A DNA stretch of 64,000 bases from Sisyra terminalis (Eukaryota > Arthropoda > Insecta > Neuroptera > Sisyridae): NCBI GenBank assembly GCA_958496175.1, contig OY292277.1, positions 54,757,050-54,821,049 on the forward strand. Reading direction: 5' to 3'. The notes beneath the pieces are model-generated. The model searched no databases. It was not told the DNA's origin and saw only the letters and a program-made list of their open reading frames with translations. This document shows positions 10,682-22,717 of the stretch, in pieces. Made by a program: the position numbers and the translations under genes. Positions within the stretch are counted from its first letter, which is position 1. Each line of letters opens with the position of its first letter.

Positions 10682-12428
10682 GGGGTCAGTCCAATTCGTT
10701 CGGTCCAGCTTGGATTATTTTTTTAATTCTGATTTTTTTTTTGCGGTCAGCCCAACATGTTGGTAGTTCAAATTCATCATTATTTTAATTTTATTGTTTT
10801 TAGTTTTCCGTTGGTGGCCATATTAGTTTTACTAGGCGCAGACATTTTTGCACTTTTAAGGGTTTGCGGAAATTTGATTATCTCAGGCCCTATTTGTCCT
10901 ATTAAAATGAAACTAAAAGCAGTGGGTTCATGAAAATATAAGCTATTAGGTTGTAACAAGATGTTTTCACCTAAATGTAATTCTAAGGGGTGAAATTTCA
11001 GCCTAAAGTTTTAGCTCTCGTTTGTAAAAACTCCAAATTTCACGGAAAGATTGTGAAGAAAGGGAAAGAGTCTACACGTTAAAACTTTTTTAGAAACAAT
11101 TAGTTACTAGTTGTATTCAAATACAAAATTTGAGGTCTGAGACTTTAAGCCTTTTTAAAATAAAAAATAACAAAATTTGGAAATTTTCAAAATTTGCAAT
11201 TTTCTGAGCTCAATATCTCTGGTGGGGGACCAGATAAAAATCTGAAATATCACCTCATTATAGTACTGGATGATAGTATTATGCACCTGAAATTTGGAGT
11301 TTGAGATTTAACTGGGAGCAGAGGTATTGCAAGCACAAAATGTCAAAATAATGCATACTGCAGTAGGTGAATATAATGTATTTAACCATTTAATATGTGG
11401 CATATACTTGCAAAAAGGGCATTTTACACAAAAGAACATATACTTTGGGCTACCTGTTATTCATATCTTAAATTTAAAACATATACCTACTTATTTCTGA
11501 AAGCTCATAATATATGTAAGTACCCATAGTCATCTGCTAATCTTGGTGTACAACAATGACTATGGGTACGTACATACATTATTAGCTTGCAGAAATAAGT
11601 AGGTACTTATGTGTTTTAAATTTAAGATATGAATAACAGTTAGCCCAGAGTATATGTTGTTTTGTGTAAAATACCCTTTTTGCAAGTATATGCACATATT
11701 AAATGGTCAAATACATTATATTCACCTATTGCAGTTGCATTATTTTGACATTTTTTGCTTGCAATATCTCTGTTCCTAGTCAAATCTCAAACTCCAAATT
11801 TCAGGTGCATAAAACTATCATACAGTACTATAATGAGGTGATATTTCAAATTTTTATCTGGTCCCCCATCAGAGTTATTGAGCTCAGAAAATTGCAAATT
11901 TTGAAAATTTCCAAATTTTGTTATTTTTCATTTTCAAAAGGCTTTAAGTCTCAGACTTCAAATTTTGTTTTTAAATACAACTAGTACCTCATCGTTTCTA
12001 AAAAAAGTTTTAACGTGTAGACCCTTTCCCTTCGTTCACAATCTTACCGTGAAAATTGGAGTTTTTACAAACGAGAGCTAAGAATTTAGGCTGAAATTTC
12101 ACCCCTTAGAATTACATTTAGGTGAAAACGTCTTATTACAACCTTATGTCTTATATTTTCGTGAACCCACTGCTTTTAGTTTCATTTTGATAGGACAAAT
12201 AGGGCCTGAGATAATCAAATTTCCGCAAACCCTTAAAAGTGCGAAAATGTCTGCGCCTAGTAAAACTAATATGGCCACCAACGGAAAACTAAAAACAAAA
12301 AAATTAAAATAATGATGAGTTTGAACTACCGACATGTTGGGGTGATAGTACACACAAAATTATATTTTTTTTAAAATGGTCGAGCAACCATTTCATTTAT
12401 TTTTGGACCACTTTATTTGGACTGACTT
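10682..12428. mobile_element. Family D foldback element, complete copy with long inverted arms
   Basis: Two arms of about 855-870 bp are near-perfect reverse complements (about 10684-11537 and 11556-12428) around a 20-bp loop. The outer ends read GGTCAGTCCAATTCG and its inverse ending TTTGGACTGAC. Landmarks inside each arm include TTTTACTAGGCGCAGACATT, GAAACTAAAAGCAGTGGGTT, CTAAGGGGTGAAATTTCAGC and CTCAATATCTCTG. No transposase is present, so this is a non-autonomous foldback element. A plus-strand transcript through it would form a long hairpin RNA. Other copies are at 29246-31505, 50990-51619 and a solo end at 21381-21409. Superfamily is not recognised. Confidence 0.8.
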
Positions 12429-13639
12429 TTAGTAATCATAAAAATGAAGATTACATATATTTTCCAAAAAATAATATTTGGTCTCAATGATTTTTTCCTC
12501 ATTAAAATTATTATTTCACACTTTTGTCGTGGGATCAACCGTCAAGGTGATCAATTGGAAAAGCTAATTTTTCCAAGATGATGGATCGTTCCCCCCTCCC
12601 CACGTTGAAAACTTGGATTTTTCGTCAGAGCCCCTTACCTAATAACATAAATTCCAAAATGTGAAATTACACAACCACCTTTTGAAGGGCAAAGGTCTAT
12701 TTTACCTCCCCGATTTTCTAATTTGCCATAGTTATTACTAAATTTGGGGAATCCAAGAAAATTCCTTATTCAATTATCATCGTGAGAGATTGAATCAAAT
12801 ATTCATTAAAAAAAAGAGTATTTAATGTTGTTCATTTAACTTTTGTCCGTATAAATTAATAGAAAAAAAAAATCAGGTTTTTTTCTGCTCTGACAAAATT
12901 ACATTTTGATGGCAAAAGTTAATTAGATTATTTCTTCTCATTACGGGAAAATTAATTCGGCATTTTCTGTCTTATTGACTTAAATATTTTAATTACTTTA
13001 CGGGTTTTCTTTATTTTCATTACCATATTGATTAAGAAACGTGACGGTAAAGTGGGCGTCCCTTAATATTTTTTTTACCAACTTTCAAAAAATTTCCTTG
13101 ATATTTTCATTTTATTAATATGGAAAAGAAAAATGTTCACTATAATTATCTAGTTGGTGGCTTATGTTCGACTAACAATAAGTGAAAGGTCAAAAAGTAG
13201 TAATATTTTACAAACTTTACGATTTTTAAGATTTATTGATGTGGGAATATTATATGTTCATCAAGTATTTATTGAATAGAAAATATATATTTAATTTAAT
13301 TGGAAATGTCTATTATTGATTTGGCTTTATGTATAGGTATGGTATTTACGTTTGACGAATATTGCGTATTATGATTTCAATATCTCTATGCATTCTCGTA
13401 GATTCATTTGGTTTTGAATTATAATTTATGCGAATATGTCGTTGGATTTTGCATTAACATTAATCATATCTCTACGTAGGTACTTATCTCGTTGTTTATG
13501 CAAAAGTATATGAAAGTTATTAGCATTTACCTCAAACAAGCGGTGCATGTATTGCATTAAAAGATTCACAAAACGAAAACATTGTTTTTCTTAAGTTACA
13601 ATCAATAATACAATGATAATATTTGTTGAATAAATTATA
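12429..13639. other. AT-rich non-coding stretch
   Basis: No gene or recognised repeat. Borders the 3' end of the LINE. Confidence 0.45.
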
Positions 13640-15185
13640 GACTGTTTTATGGAAAATATTTTTTATTTTCAAATAAATTGCACAATCTGCATAGGGTTAC
13701 AATAAGTGCATTCAATCCATAGACAGTCACATGTAAGCACTAGTCCCAGTAGATTAGTGCTGTATAAGTACAAAGATTTTTAACAATCAATAGCAACAAT
13801 AACAATAATAGTAATGCTTATAGCAATAACGACAATCATAAAAACAATCAACAGTAGCAATAAGAATAATAGTAATAGTCTATAATAACAATATCAATGT
13901 TAAAAATAATGTGAAACATTAATATATAAGTAATATATAAAAATAAAGCTTTGTAATAAGAAATAATAATTTGGCAACAGATAGTTAATAGGAATATTTG
14001 TTTAGTTACAAAATCTATCAGGCAAATCTAATACATTCCATTGTTGTAACTTTCTTATCATCTCATTGTTATCCAATAAGTTTATTGCGAGATGGTTGGA
14101 ATGATCGTCTAGTTTTCTCAGGTATTTTTTACTAAACCTTTGATTTTCCTCCTTTACCAATGGCATTTTTGGATCTTCATGTATTTTTTTATTGTTTACA
14201 TACCATGGAGCACCGATTATTTGTCGTAGGGTCCTTGATTGGAATCTTTGTAGAATTTCAATGTTGGAGTTGGATGCAGTACTCCAAACTGTATCCCATA
14301 TGTCTATATGAGCTTGAGGATGACCTTGTACAGAAAAAGTTTGTTTTCTGCTGATAATGAAGCATTAAATGCCATTAGCCAGTACATTTTTTTGTACTTT
14401 TTATTGCAATGTTCTCGAATTTTTTTGATTTGCACAGCCCCTTGTAAGTTTTTGATCTAAGTGCTCTTTTGCGATAGTTCTGGGCCTTCCATGGTAACCG
14501 GGTGGACATATATTTCTGCGCAGTGTACACATTATGTGTGTAGATTTTGCGTTGTTTATTTTTATTTTTCACTTTTTTGCTCATTTGCCTACTTTGTCCA
14601 AGTTATTTGGGAGCTTTAACGAAGCTTCATTGGGTTCAACTGCAGCGGTTACGATGGCTGTGTCATCAGCAAATGTTGCCACTAATGCATCTGTTGTATT
14701 TGGCATACATATATTGGGGAACCCCAGCTGTTATTTTTCTGGAAATCGTTACTTCCGATTTATATTTGACTTGAAAGATACGGTTTTCCAAGTAGGACGA
14801 GATTATGTTAAAATACTCAGGAAGTTGTTCTTTGATTTTGTACAACAGTCCTGGATCAAATGCCTGTGTCACATCCAGAAAATGTTTTCTTTCCTGGGCA
14901 TAGCAAATAGTTTCAACGATTCTGTGAATTTGCTCTAGTGTTGAGTGACCATTTCTAAAGCCAAATTGGTGATCTGGTCGGATTTTTTTGTCTTGTATTA
15001 TTGGGTGTATTATTTTAAGAAGTTTTCATATACTTTGCTTAAGTTTGGAAGCAGACTTATTGGTCGGTATGAACCAACCTCTTGGGGAGGTTTTCCAGGT
15101 TTCAGGATCATAATAACCGACGCTGTCTTCCATTTTGCCCTGGGACCTGGGCAAATATTTGAGAACGTTTTCTTATTTTTCTATT
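13640..15185 (-). mobile_element. 5'-truncated, degenerate Jockey-clade LINE (reverse transcriptase remnant)
   Basis: On the minus strand, pieces of a non-LTR reverse transcriptase appear in order. First come WKTASVIMILKPGKPP and SYRPISLLPNLSK (about 15030-15145), then FGFRNGHSTLEQIHRIVET (about 14900-14980). FLDVTQAFD, carrying the first catalytic Asp, and ITAGVPQ follow. The catalytic box FADD is at 14662-14673. A C-terminal part reads NIEILQRFQSRTLRQIIGAP and LDLPDRF near 14000-14260. These are hallmarks of the Jockey clade. Frameshifts, in-frame stops and deletions (for example just after GVPQ) make it dead. The 5' part, including the endonuclease, is absent. The 3' region has a CAA/TAA-rich tract and AATAAA-like signals near 13655. 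Confidence 0.85.
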
Positions 15186-15402
15186 ATTAATTTACAATTT
15201 ACAATTGTCTTTTCGGTAAATTGAAAGTTAATGTCTCGAAACCACTGGGAAAAACTTTTTGAAGAATATTTTTAATCTTTGATATTTACAGCAAAGCTAA
15301 AAGTAAAATAAAAATTATATTTATTATTGACGATTTTTTCCAAGAAAATTCAACTTTCTTTCAAATTAAAAATTACTAGATATCTATCAAATCTCAAAAT
15401 GC
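15186..15402. other. AT-rich spacer
   Basis: Nothing recognised. Confidence 0.4.
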
Positions 15403-16196
15403 TTTAAGGATGTATTCTACTCTAGAGGCCCGAATTTTGAGCGTTTTTTGGCGATTGATAAAAAAAAAGCAATTGATATTTTTAGTGTCCATTGTTTCAT
15501 CATTTGTTTATTTATATTTAAAGATTACACAAAATAAATTTCAAAAAAAAAAAATTCCTTCGAGTTATGTATCTTTGAAGTAGAGGGGAAAAAAAAAGGC
15601 CGTGACCTCGTATCCATAATTTCTACCCTTATGGTCATCTGAAAAATAAAACAATGGTGAATTTTTAATTAGTACGAATGTCGTTATCGTAAGAAGCGGC
15701 AAAACTGATAAAAAATAGTCTTTTTCATAAAATGGCGGCTACTGAAAATAAAAGTCGTTTTTTTCACCAATTTTTTAACTTTATAAAATTTTTTAAAAAT
15801 ATTACAAATTTCAAATTTTCATTTTTTGTCGCTCTTCATACGATTAAAAGATATTGAAAGAATATTCATGCCAAATTTCAATTAAATCGGTTGATTAGAA
15901 CTTGAGATATTGTGGACACTGCATCGAAAAAAGTAATTTCGAGAAAAACGCGTTTAAAGTTTTACGTTAAGTTTTAGGCAGCGTAATTGATAGAATAGTA
16001 TATTGTATTACTTACATTCTCTTAATCAGCCATTCCAGCTGCATACAAAACCGCTATAACTTTGGAAATAATTTGAATTTTGAAAAATCCTTTTCGGAGG
16101 ATATTTTTGAATATCTAAACTATCGGAGTATGAAAAAAAAATTTTTTTGATTTTTTCAAATTTCTAGAGTAGAATACCCTCTAAAGATTACAATTT
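15403..16196. mobile_element. Non-autonomous DNA element with TIRs containing TATTCTACTCTAGA
   Basis: The left end has CTTTAAGGATGTATTCTACT at 15403 and the right end is its inverse, TAGAGTAGAATACCCTCTAAAG, ending near 16196. The pair forms TIRs of about 22-26 bp with one small indel. The interior (about 740 bp) is non-coding. It holds runs such as GAGAAAAACGCGTTTAAAG. Size and TIRs fit a MITE. The target duplication could not be resolved. Confidence 0.6.
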
Positions 16197-16800
16197 CAAT
16201 ATTTGATAAGTTCTTCAATATTTGAAGCGAAAATTTAGTAAAAATCTAGTAAATTTGGTAACTGTAATAGATTAGAAAAGTATAGCTCACAAATAAATAA
16301 ATCATTTGGCTCCTGATTTTTCCTAATATGCCAATAATTTTCCGAAATATCAACAATTGCGTAACACAATTTTTGACAATGTAAATTTTTGTATGTTTTC
16401 AAGTCATTTTGACGTTAACTATGGCACCGACAGAAAATTGTAAAGGAGCTTTTTTTGTAGGAGATATTCGCAGCTTTCATTTTGATAATAACAATTTTAT
16501 CGATTTCTAGCACGGTTCAAAAGTTATAATGATTTTATTTTTTTGGGAAAATCCACGGTGATGGATTTTTGTGGGGTGAAATCATGGCTAAGACCTAATC
16601 TAAAGATAAATAAAAAAAATTAGCTTCTACAATTTTTTTGGGGCGTTCACCAATAAATTTCACTTCAACGACTGTACTAAATTAAAACTCATTAGTTTTA
16701 TTAACTCTCCCTGATATTTTAGTACAAAAAGTTTGAAGCTTTTATTCTGTGAGAATATGACCCATCTTGTTTATTTTCTTTTTGTTCAATGTTTATAAAA
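16197..16800. other. AT-rich non-coding stretch
   Basis: Nothing recognised. Confidence 0.4.
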
Positions 16801-16802
16801 TA

Positions 16803-16927
16803 CACAGGTGGCCTCATCGTGGCTACGTGACGTATTCAGAAGAAATTCGTACATACCTTCAGACTGATTCAAATTTCAAAATTCTTCGTATGACGTCATA
16901 TTTTGTTTCCTAATGGGGCAACCTGTG
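16803..16927. mobile_element. TA-flanked 125-bp MITE
   Basis: Ends read CACAGGTGGCCTCAT and, inverted, CACAGGTTGCCCCAT, each followed inward by a GACGT-containing segment. TA dinucleotides at 16801-16802 and 16928-16929 flank it. A TA target and short TIRs suggest a Tc1/mariner-type MITE. Confidence 0.65.
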
Positions 16928-16929
16928 TA

Positions 16930-19552
16930 ATTGATAAACGTTGCTTTTTGTTAACATTTTTCCTAATACAAACGTATTTATCTAAATTCTTCTCCTGCAC
17001 CATATTGCAAAGCTTGCCAGATACTTATAGATTTACTATCTTTAAAATATTCAAAAAAATTTTAAAATATTCTTCTTGGTGTTGAAAGTGTTTTTTGCCA
17101 TGAATTTTCGTTTTTTTTTTTTTTTTGATCTAATCCCCTATTAATTCAACAACTGTTTTTTTTTTACGGTTTAAAACAGTTAAAGTATTGAAAACGTGTC
17201 CGTTGTGTTGCCACTTTAAATGCAAGAGCTTAATTATAGCTCTCATATACTTTGAAAATGAAATAAAAAATATTTTTGATTGACGTTGATATACTCGTAA
17301 TATAATTTAGACACGTAATTGCCGACAAAAGTCAAAAGAAAAAATTAAAAAAAAAAAAAAACCCTCTTGCATTTATGCCAATTATCTGTAATTAGCACAT
17401 AAATTTTATTAATAACAAATAAAAATATTCACCATCAATGTGAAAAGTTATCGATGAAAAAATATGTGGTTGAACTAAATGAAGACATAAATTGTGGAGA
17501 ATTTATGTGGAATGAATATGATATGATAAAATGGTTTGCGGGTGTTAATCGAGAAGAATATATCTTATAGAGAAATGCCGAACTGTTTAAATATCATGCA
17601 CGAGCTAAATGATATATTTTTCAGAGGTTACGAGGCCAATTTTATTGGAACCAAAACGTTTAAATTATGACATTTAATATATATCGAATTTTGTACGATT
17701 TACTACCAAACATTCATGTTTCAAGTAATTTATGTCAGGTTTATGTCAGACCTTACTTCTTGCCACGGAGATTTTCTTTTTTAATTTTGACTTCAAATAA
17801 ATATTCAACCAAGCCTTTCCAAGTAAAAAAAAAATATTTCCAGAAAATATGATACGAATTATTTCAGATGTGTTTTAAATCGAAAGATTTATTTTTTTCG
17901 GATGTGAATTCCAAAGTTTCTTCGTCTTCTTCCAAAGGGAGCTTTTATTTGTTACCGTTGTGCTTTGGGGAATCCAAATTGATTGGAAATGTAAGCGAGT
18001 ATGTGTGACATACCAGTGGGAAGAATTAAATTTAAAATTTACGCTAAGATCTGTCAAATAAATATATTAATGAACATATAAATCATGACAAGTATAATAG
18101 TTATCAAAGACAATTAGATTAAGAGCTGACAAAGTCACATCAACTTGCCATTGATTGTTGTGGAATTGAACCTTAAAATCAATAGTGTGGGTACTTGGCT
18201 GTATTGTATTATATAACACACATACCTACACCTACAAATGAATACAACCTTGCATTATGAACTTTATCTGCTGACGTTTATCTCGCTGTAAATGCTTTCT
18301 CTCTGTTCTCAGTTATTTTTTTTTTTGACGATAAAAATCAATTAGATATTGAACATTTCCATTAACTTTTCGCATACACATTTCAATTAAGCCTATAACA
18401 CAATTATCACCTACTTACGCCATTGTTTCAAAATGCACTTCTTATTGTTTTGTTCTGCAATGAGGCTGACAAGATTTTTTTTCAACAGGACTTGCTGATT
18501 GGCTTTGTAAAATTTCCGTAAATTTTTCGACTAAAAAGCTTTGCTGAAAAAATCGGTCAGGTCATCAAGTTCAACGTTTAGTTTTCTATTTTTTTTTGTT
18601 TTTTTTTTGTCGGAGTGATCAATAACGGGAGCTCACGGAAGTCATGGCAACCCTTGGCCAAGGTAAGAGATAGTTGGGGATACATCTATTGTTATTGATT
18701 CAAATTAAAATTGCATCCCATTGATTGGTTAATCACTGTTCACTTAAGCTTGCGTTGTTTTTCTAAGGGTAAGAATTGTGTGGGTGGGTGGGGGGGTAAA
18801 TTTGACGATTTGAAGGGAAAATTTATGTGTGCAGAACCTTTTCTGACCTTTGCGAGCGTTATTAATAGCCAATGGAATTTTCAAGGTTTATCGCTGTTGA
18901 ACTTTTTACACGCAATTTCAGTTTTTATTTTTTCTTTATTGTAATGTCGGGTTTTATGGGAAAAATTAAAATTTTAGAATTTAAAATCGCTCAAGTCTCC
19001 AGTCTTTTAGTGTGAGTCCTATAGTTGGCACGAACAAAGATTATTGTTAACTTTGCTTGAAATTTTCGTATACTTTTTCAAATAACAATTATCTGTATTA
19101 GGAGTGTTGTGACAAACTAATGTGAATATATTAATTTAATCAAATAATTATAAAACTTGTAATTCAAAAAAAAAATGGAAACTACTTATGTAAATAAATC
19201 AACATTGAGAAACACAATTAAAACATGACACGACTTAATGTATTGGCTCATTATATTAAATAAACAGGCAAATACAATGATTACGAACAATTAAAAAACC
19301 TATTTAATTTCATTTGAAATCATTCAGTACAATTTATTCAGCACTAAATCTTGAAAGACCCTACAGCCATTGAGTCGTGCGTTGTTCGGTTGGACCACTA
19401 GGCCGATTTTTCATTTGAATATTTTTGCTTTAGAATATAACTGATAAAAGCACTGCTAGTGTTTATACAGAATGTTTCATAAGTTCAAAAAAAATGAAGA
19501 AATCACCAATTGGTCATTTCCATTATTGCCACTTTGTTATTTTTATAAAAGA
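16930..19552. other. AT-rich non-coding stretch
   Basis: Poly-T and poly-A runs dominate. A strong donor-like AAG/GTAAGA at about 18661 follows an ATG in fair context (18642) that would give a six-codon start. No other support for an exon exists. A G-rich run lies near 18779-18796. Confidence 0.4.
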
Positions 19553-19869
19553 CTAGCTGCTCCCCGTGATTTCGTCTGCGTAACATATTTTATTTTTCTT
19601 ATTCTTTTACGAAAAATATAATCATACTACAGCATACATCAAATAAAAAATATCGCCAAGTTCAATAAATTCGGTCTTAATTATGACTAAAAAAAGTCGA
19701 AAGTTATCAAAATAACCCCATCTCACTGTTTCGATTCCCGAATGAAATTTTTTCCAAAAACTATTACATGATTGCACTGTACAACACAACCGCGAAATTG
19801 AAATTTGTATAATCAAACTAAACCCAGTTCCCGACTAGAATTTATCACGAGGACCCGATGAGGAGATTG

Positions 19870-20150
19870 TCAGGTTGACCTGATAACGTCCAAGTCAGGT
19901 ATACCTCATCAGGACCAGATAAGGATGTAACGCAGATGACCTATGAGGTCCTTATTAGGGTTACCTAGTATGGTCCTGATCAGGATTACCTTAAACAATC
20001 CTGATCTGGATAACATTGTTGTATGGTATTGATCAGGATTTCCTTACAAAATCCTGATTCGAAATCTCTCACTTGAACCTGGTCAGGGTTACCTGACATG
20101 AACCTTATCTGGATTGCCTCTCAGGATCCCAATCAGGATTGCTTTATGAG
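19870..20150. repeat. Degenerate 25-bp tandem array
   Basis: Repeats of a unit like CCTGATCAGGATTACCTTA at a 25-bp step, about ten copies. The core TGATCA is itself palindromic. Confidence 0.7.
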
Positions 20151-20224
20151 GCCCTTAACATAGTTACCTCATTAGTTATAACTATTATTATTAACATTAT
20201 TCTAAATTAGATAATTATTCTAAA

Positions 20225-20305
20225 ACAAGATTTGAACCCACGTCTTTTACTTATTGTGAGTATAAGAATGTCAGATACATAAGCGAATGAGCTGTGAACG
20301 TATTT
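20225..20305 (-). repeat. tRNA-like (SINE-type) segment
   Basis: On the minus strand an A-box-like AGCTCATTCGC is followed about 45-50 bp later by a B-box-like GGGTTCAAATC. That is the order and approximate spacing of a polymerase III internal promoter. The stems of a functional tRNA cannot be closed, so it is more likely a tRNA-derived SINE head. A related piece without the B box lies at about 62215-62285. Confidence 0.45.
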
Positions 20306-20384
20306 ATTCTAAAACAAATATTTAGCTTTTTATATAATTAATTAGACACTTTTTATTTGCGCGAGTTAATTTTTATTATTATTA

Positions 20385-20487
20385 TTATTATTTATCTCCG
20401 GCACGGTTGAACCGATTTTAATAGGATAACAGAGCGCATGCGTATATTATGCACGCACGGACGGCAAGATAGTCAATTTATATATAA
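20385..20487 (+). repeat. Family C tail fragment
   Basis: CGGCACGGTTGAACCGATTT, then ATAACAGAGCGCATGCGTAT and GGCAAGATAGTCAATTTATA, matching the tail at about 4500-4568. Confidence 0.6.
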
Positions 20488-20499
20488 GAATATTTTAAC

Positions 20500-21220
20500 A
20501 AATTCTATATTAGATAAGGCCAACCGGAGGAGTTCCTCATATAATCCTGATTCCTTATAGGTGCCTGATCAGGATAACTTGAGAAAAAAGTGGATTTTTT
20601 TCAAAAATGCCAGCCTGAAAAATTCCTTACAGGGACCTGATCAGTATAACCCGATAGAGAATGATTTTCTATTTAATTAGGTCAGCCTGAAATGGTCCTC
20701 ATATGAGCCTTATCAGGATGTCCCGATGAGAAATCGAATATTCTCAGTAATGCCATCCTGAGATGATCCTTATATGAACCTGATTAGGATAACCTGATGA
20801 GAAATAGTGTTTTTTCAATAATGCAATCCTGAAAATTTCCTTATATGGGCCTGATCATGATTACCGAATAGAATATTATTTTGTGTTCAATAAGGTCAGC
20901 CTGAAAGAATCCTGATATGAGCCTGGTGAGGATAACCTGATGGGTAATTGATTATTTTTCAATGAGGTTTTCCTGATGCTATCCTAATGTGGAAGTTGCA
21001 TGGAAAACCCGAGAACAAATAATTTTGTTTTTAATAAGGCGATCCCCTCAAATTCCTTAGATGGACCTCATCAGGTTATCCTGATGAGAAAGAAATTTCT
21101 GTTTTAATCAGGCTGTCCTGATGTCATCCTCATGTGGCCCTCGCCAGGTTAGTACTAATGAAGAAACCCTTGTTTTAACCTGATAAGGTCCATATAATAC
21201 TTCAAAGCTAATCAGGAAAA
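20500..21220. repeat. 72-bp tandem array
   Basis: About ten diverged units at a 71-72-bp step. Each contains a CCTGATCAGGATAACC-like core, a T-rich tract and GCCATCCTGAAA with CCTTATATG. The step is close to three times the 25-bp unit at the other end. Confidence 0.7.
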
Positions 21221-21380
21221 AATTCTAGTCGGGATCATGTACAACCATTATGTATCTATAAACTTATTATTGAAATATCTGAATTTCAACTATATAATCA
21301 AACCATATTGGATAGTTCAGAGTTCACCATACACGATTTGGCGCATGCCTTTTGCTCTGGAAGAGGAGTTAAGCGATCAG

Positions 21381-21409
21381 TGCTGGACTGACTGAATTGG
21401 ACTGACCCT
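21381..21409 (-). repeat. Solo terminal repeat of family D
   Basis: Reverse complement of the family-D left end at 29246-29273 (contains TGAATTGGACTGACCC), next to the broken end of family A copy 2. Confidence 0.75.
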
Positions 21410-21412
21410 ATA

Positions 21413-22717
21413 ATACTATTATCATAATTGTATCATATTTTTGTTATTACAAACCACTTATTACTGGTGTGCTAGTTCAGGAACTATCGGAAGAGGCTAC
21501 AGTAGTGGATTGAAACCATATTTTTAATTATACCAAAATTTATTTTATTTGTAGCAAGTAGTTCCGAATCATCTGTAGTCGTATAATATCCCCACATAAA
21601 GTGATACATGCATGAGTAAAATATGTCGCATCTAGACTATGGACAACAATGTGCTCTATTTGCTCCATTTGGCCTATAATTAGTAATTTCGCTGGTAATT
21701 TCGCGTTAATTATTCCACATTATGCCCGTCAGCGTTAATTAGATATCTACGTGGACGTGAATGAAACGTAGTTGTTGCGAGTGAAGCGCATTTATCTGAT
21801 ACTTTTCCACGATTATAATTATTTGGTTTGAATCATATTTGAATATATCGTGTGATAATTATGTGTATATATGTGGGGAAGAAAATTGATAGAAAATACC
21901 ATCGTTTGGGCTCGAAGCACTTTTTTTTCTCTCCAATTTACTCGTGGTGAACATAAGAAGTGTCACTTTTCCTCGAGAATCCCATGCCAGGTGTTTTGAT
22001 AGATATTTTATAACAGCAATTTACATGTCGTAAAATTAATTTCCTATAGTCGTAACATTTAAAAGCTGTAATAAATAAATAAAACGATTTGAATTTTCGA
22101 GAGGAGAAATAAAGCTGCCAGCCTCTATAATTATTTGTTTTATTGAATATCGATAAACTAATTTATAATGTTACGTCTGGCGGCTAATAAAATTTTCAAT
22201 TTGCAGTAGACTAACAAAGTATGTATAAATCAAACTGCAGTGTTTCCAAAACTTTTAAATATGTGTCAGTACTCAAAGTAGAATAGTTGTTATCGATTAA
22301 GTACACGACAAAAAAGTTCAGCTAACTATTGTAGTGCAAATTAAAAATATATGTTTCATGTTTTTTACGTTGACAAAAAAAATCTTGGAATTTTAGTGCA
22401 AAATTCAGAAAGCTTGGGAAACACTGTTTTATTACAAATAAACATCTCTCATCAAAACTTTTATGTAATTTGCTATCGTGTAGAAAAGAAAAATTTAATT
22501 TTCAAGCTAATTAAAGCCGTTTTATTTTGTTGGATGGAATGCAATTAATTTCCTTGGTGCAGTGATTGACACTGTCGTACACTAATTATATGTGTAATCC
22601 ACCACTTAATAAGAAAATTGCTTTTATGAAATTGTCTCAATCTCGGCGGCGATTCAATGAGCCAAATCTCTAATTAATCCATCAAATTTATAATATCTCA
22701 CATAATTAATACTTTAA
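21413..22717. other. AT-rich non-coding stretch
   Basis: No gene or known repeat recognised. Confidence 0.4.

Larger units (their letters stand above)
19830..21233. mobile_element. Element G: TIR element with 25-bp and 72-bp repeat arrays
   Basis: The ends are 14-bp inverted repeats, CCCGACTAGAATTT. It lies inside family A copy 2. The left part holds units of about 25 bp whose cores CCTGATCAGGAT-like recur at about 19879, 19904, 19950, 19975, 20000, 20028, 20053, 20078, 20103 and 20128. The right part holds units of about 72 bp whose cores fall at 20564, 20636, 20708, 20779, 20850, 20922, then 21066, 21138 and about 21208. The middle (about 20190-20490) carries a tRNA-like segment and a family-C tail. 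There is no coding region. Such subterminal arrays could be transposase-binding sites, but that is inference. Confidence 0.7.
19554..21370 (+). repeat. Family A repeat, copy 2, interrupted and 3'-truncated
   Basis: The head (AGCTGCTCCCCGTGATTTCG) begins at 19555. The unit runs to about 19829, is interrupted by element G, and resumes at 21234 with ATCATGTACAACCATTATGT. It stops near GCTCTGGAAGAGGA at 21368, where a solo end of family D follows. Compared with intact copies, about 8 bp of family A (around CTTCCATA) are missing at the insertion point. Confidence 0.75.

Noticed and set aside
14534..15190. Plus-strand frames over the LINE
   Set aside because: Antisense shadows of the reverse transcriptase remnant on the minus strand.
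18618..18661. Tiny first exon (ATG at 18642, donor GTAAGA)
   Set aside because: Only six codons, no promoter evidence and no clear acceptor; one good donor alone is expected by chance.
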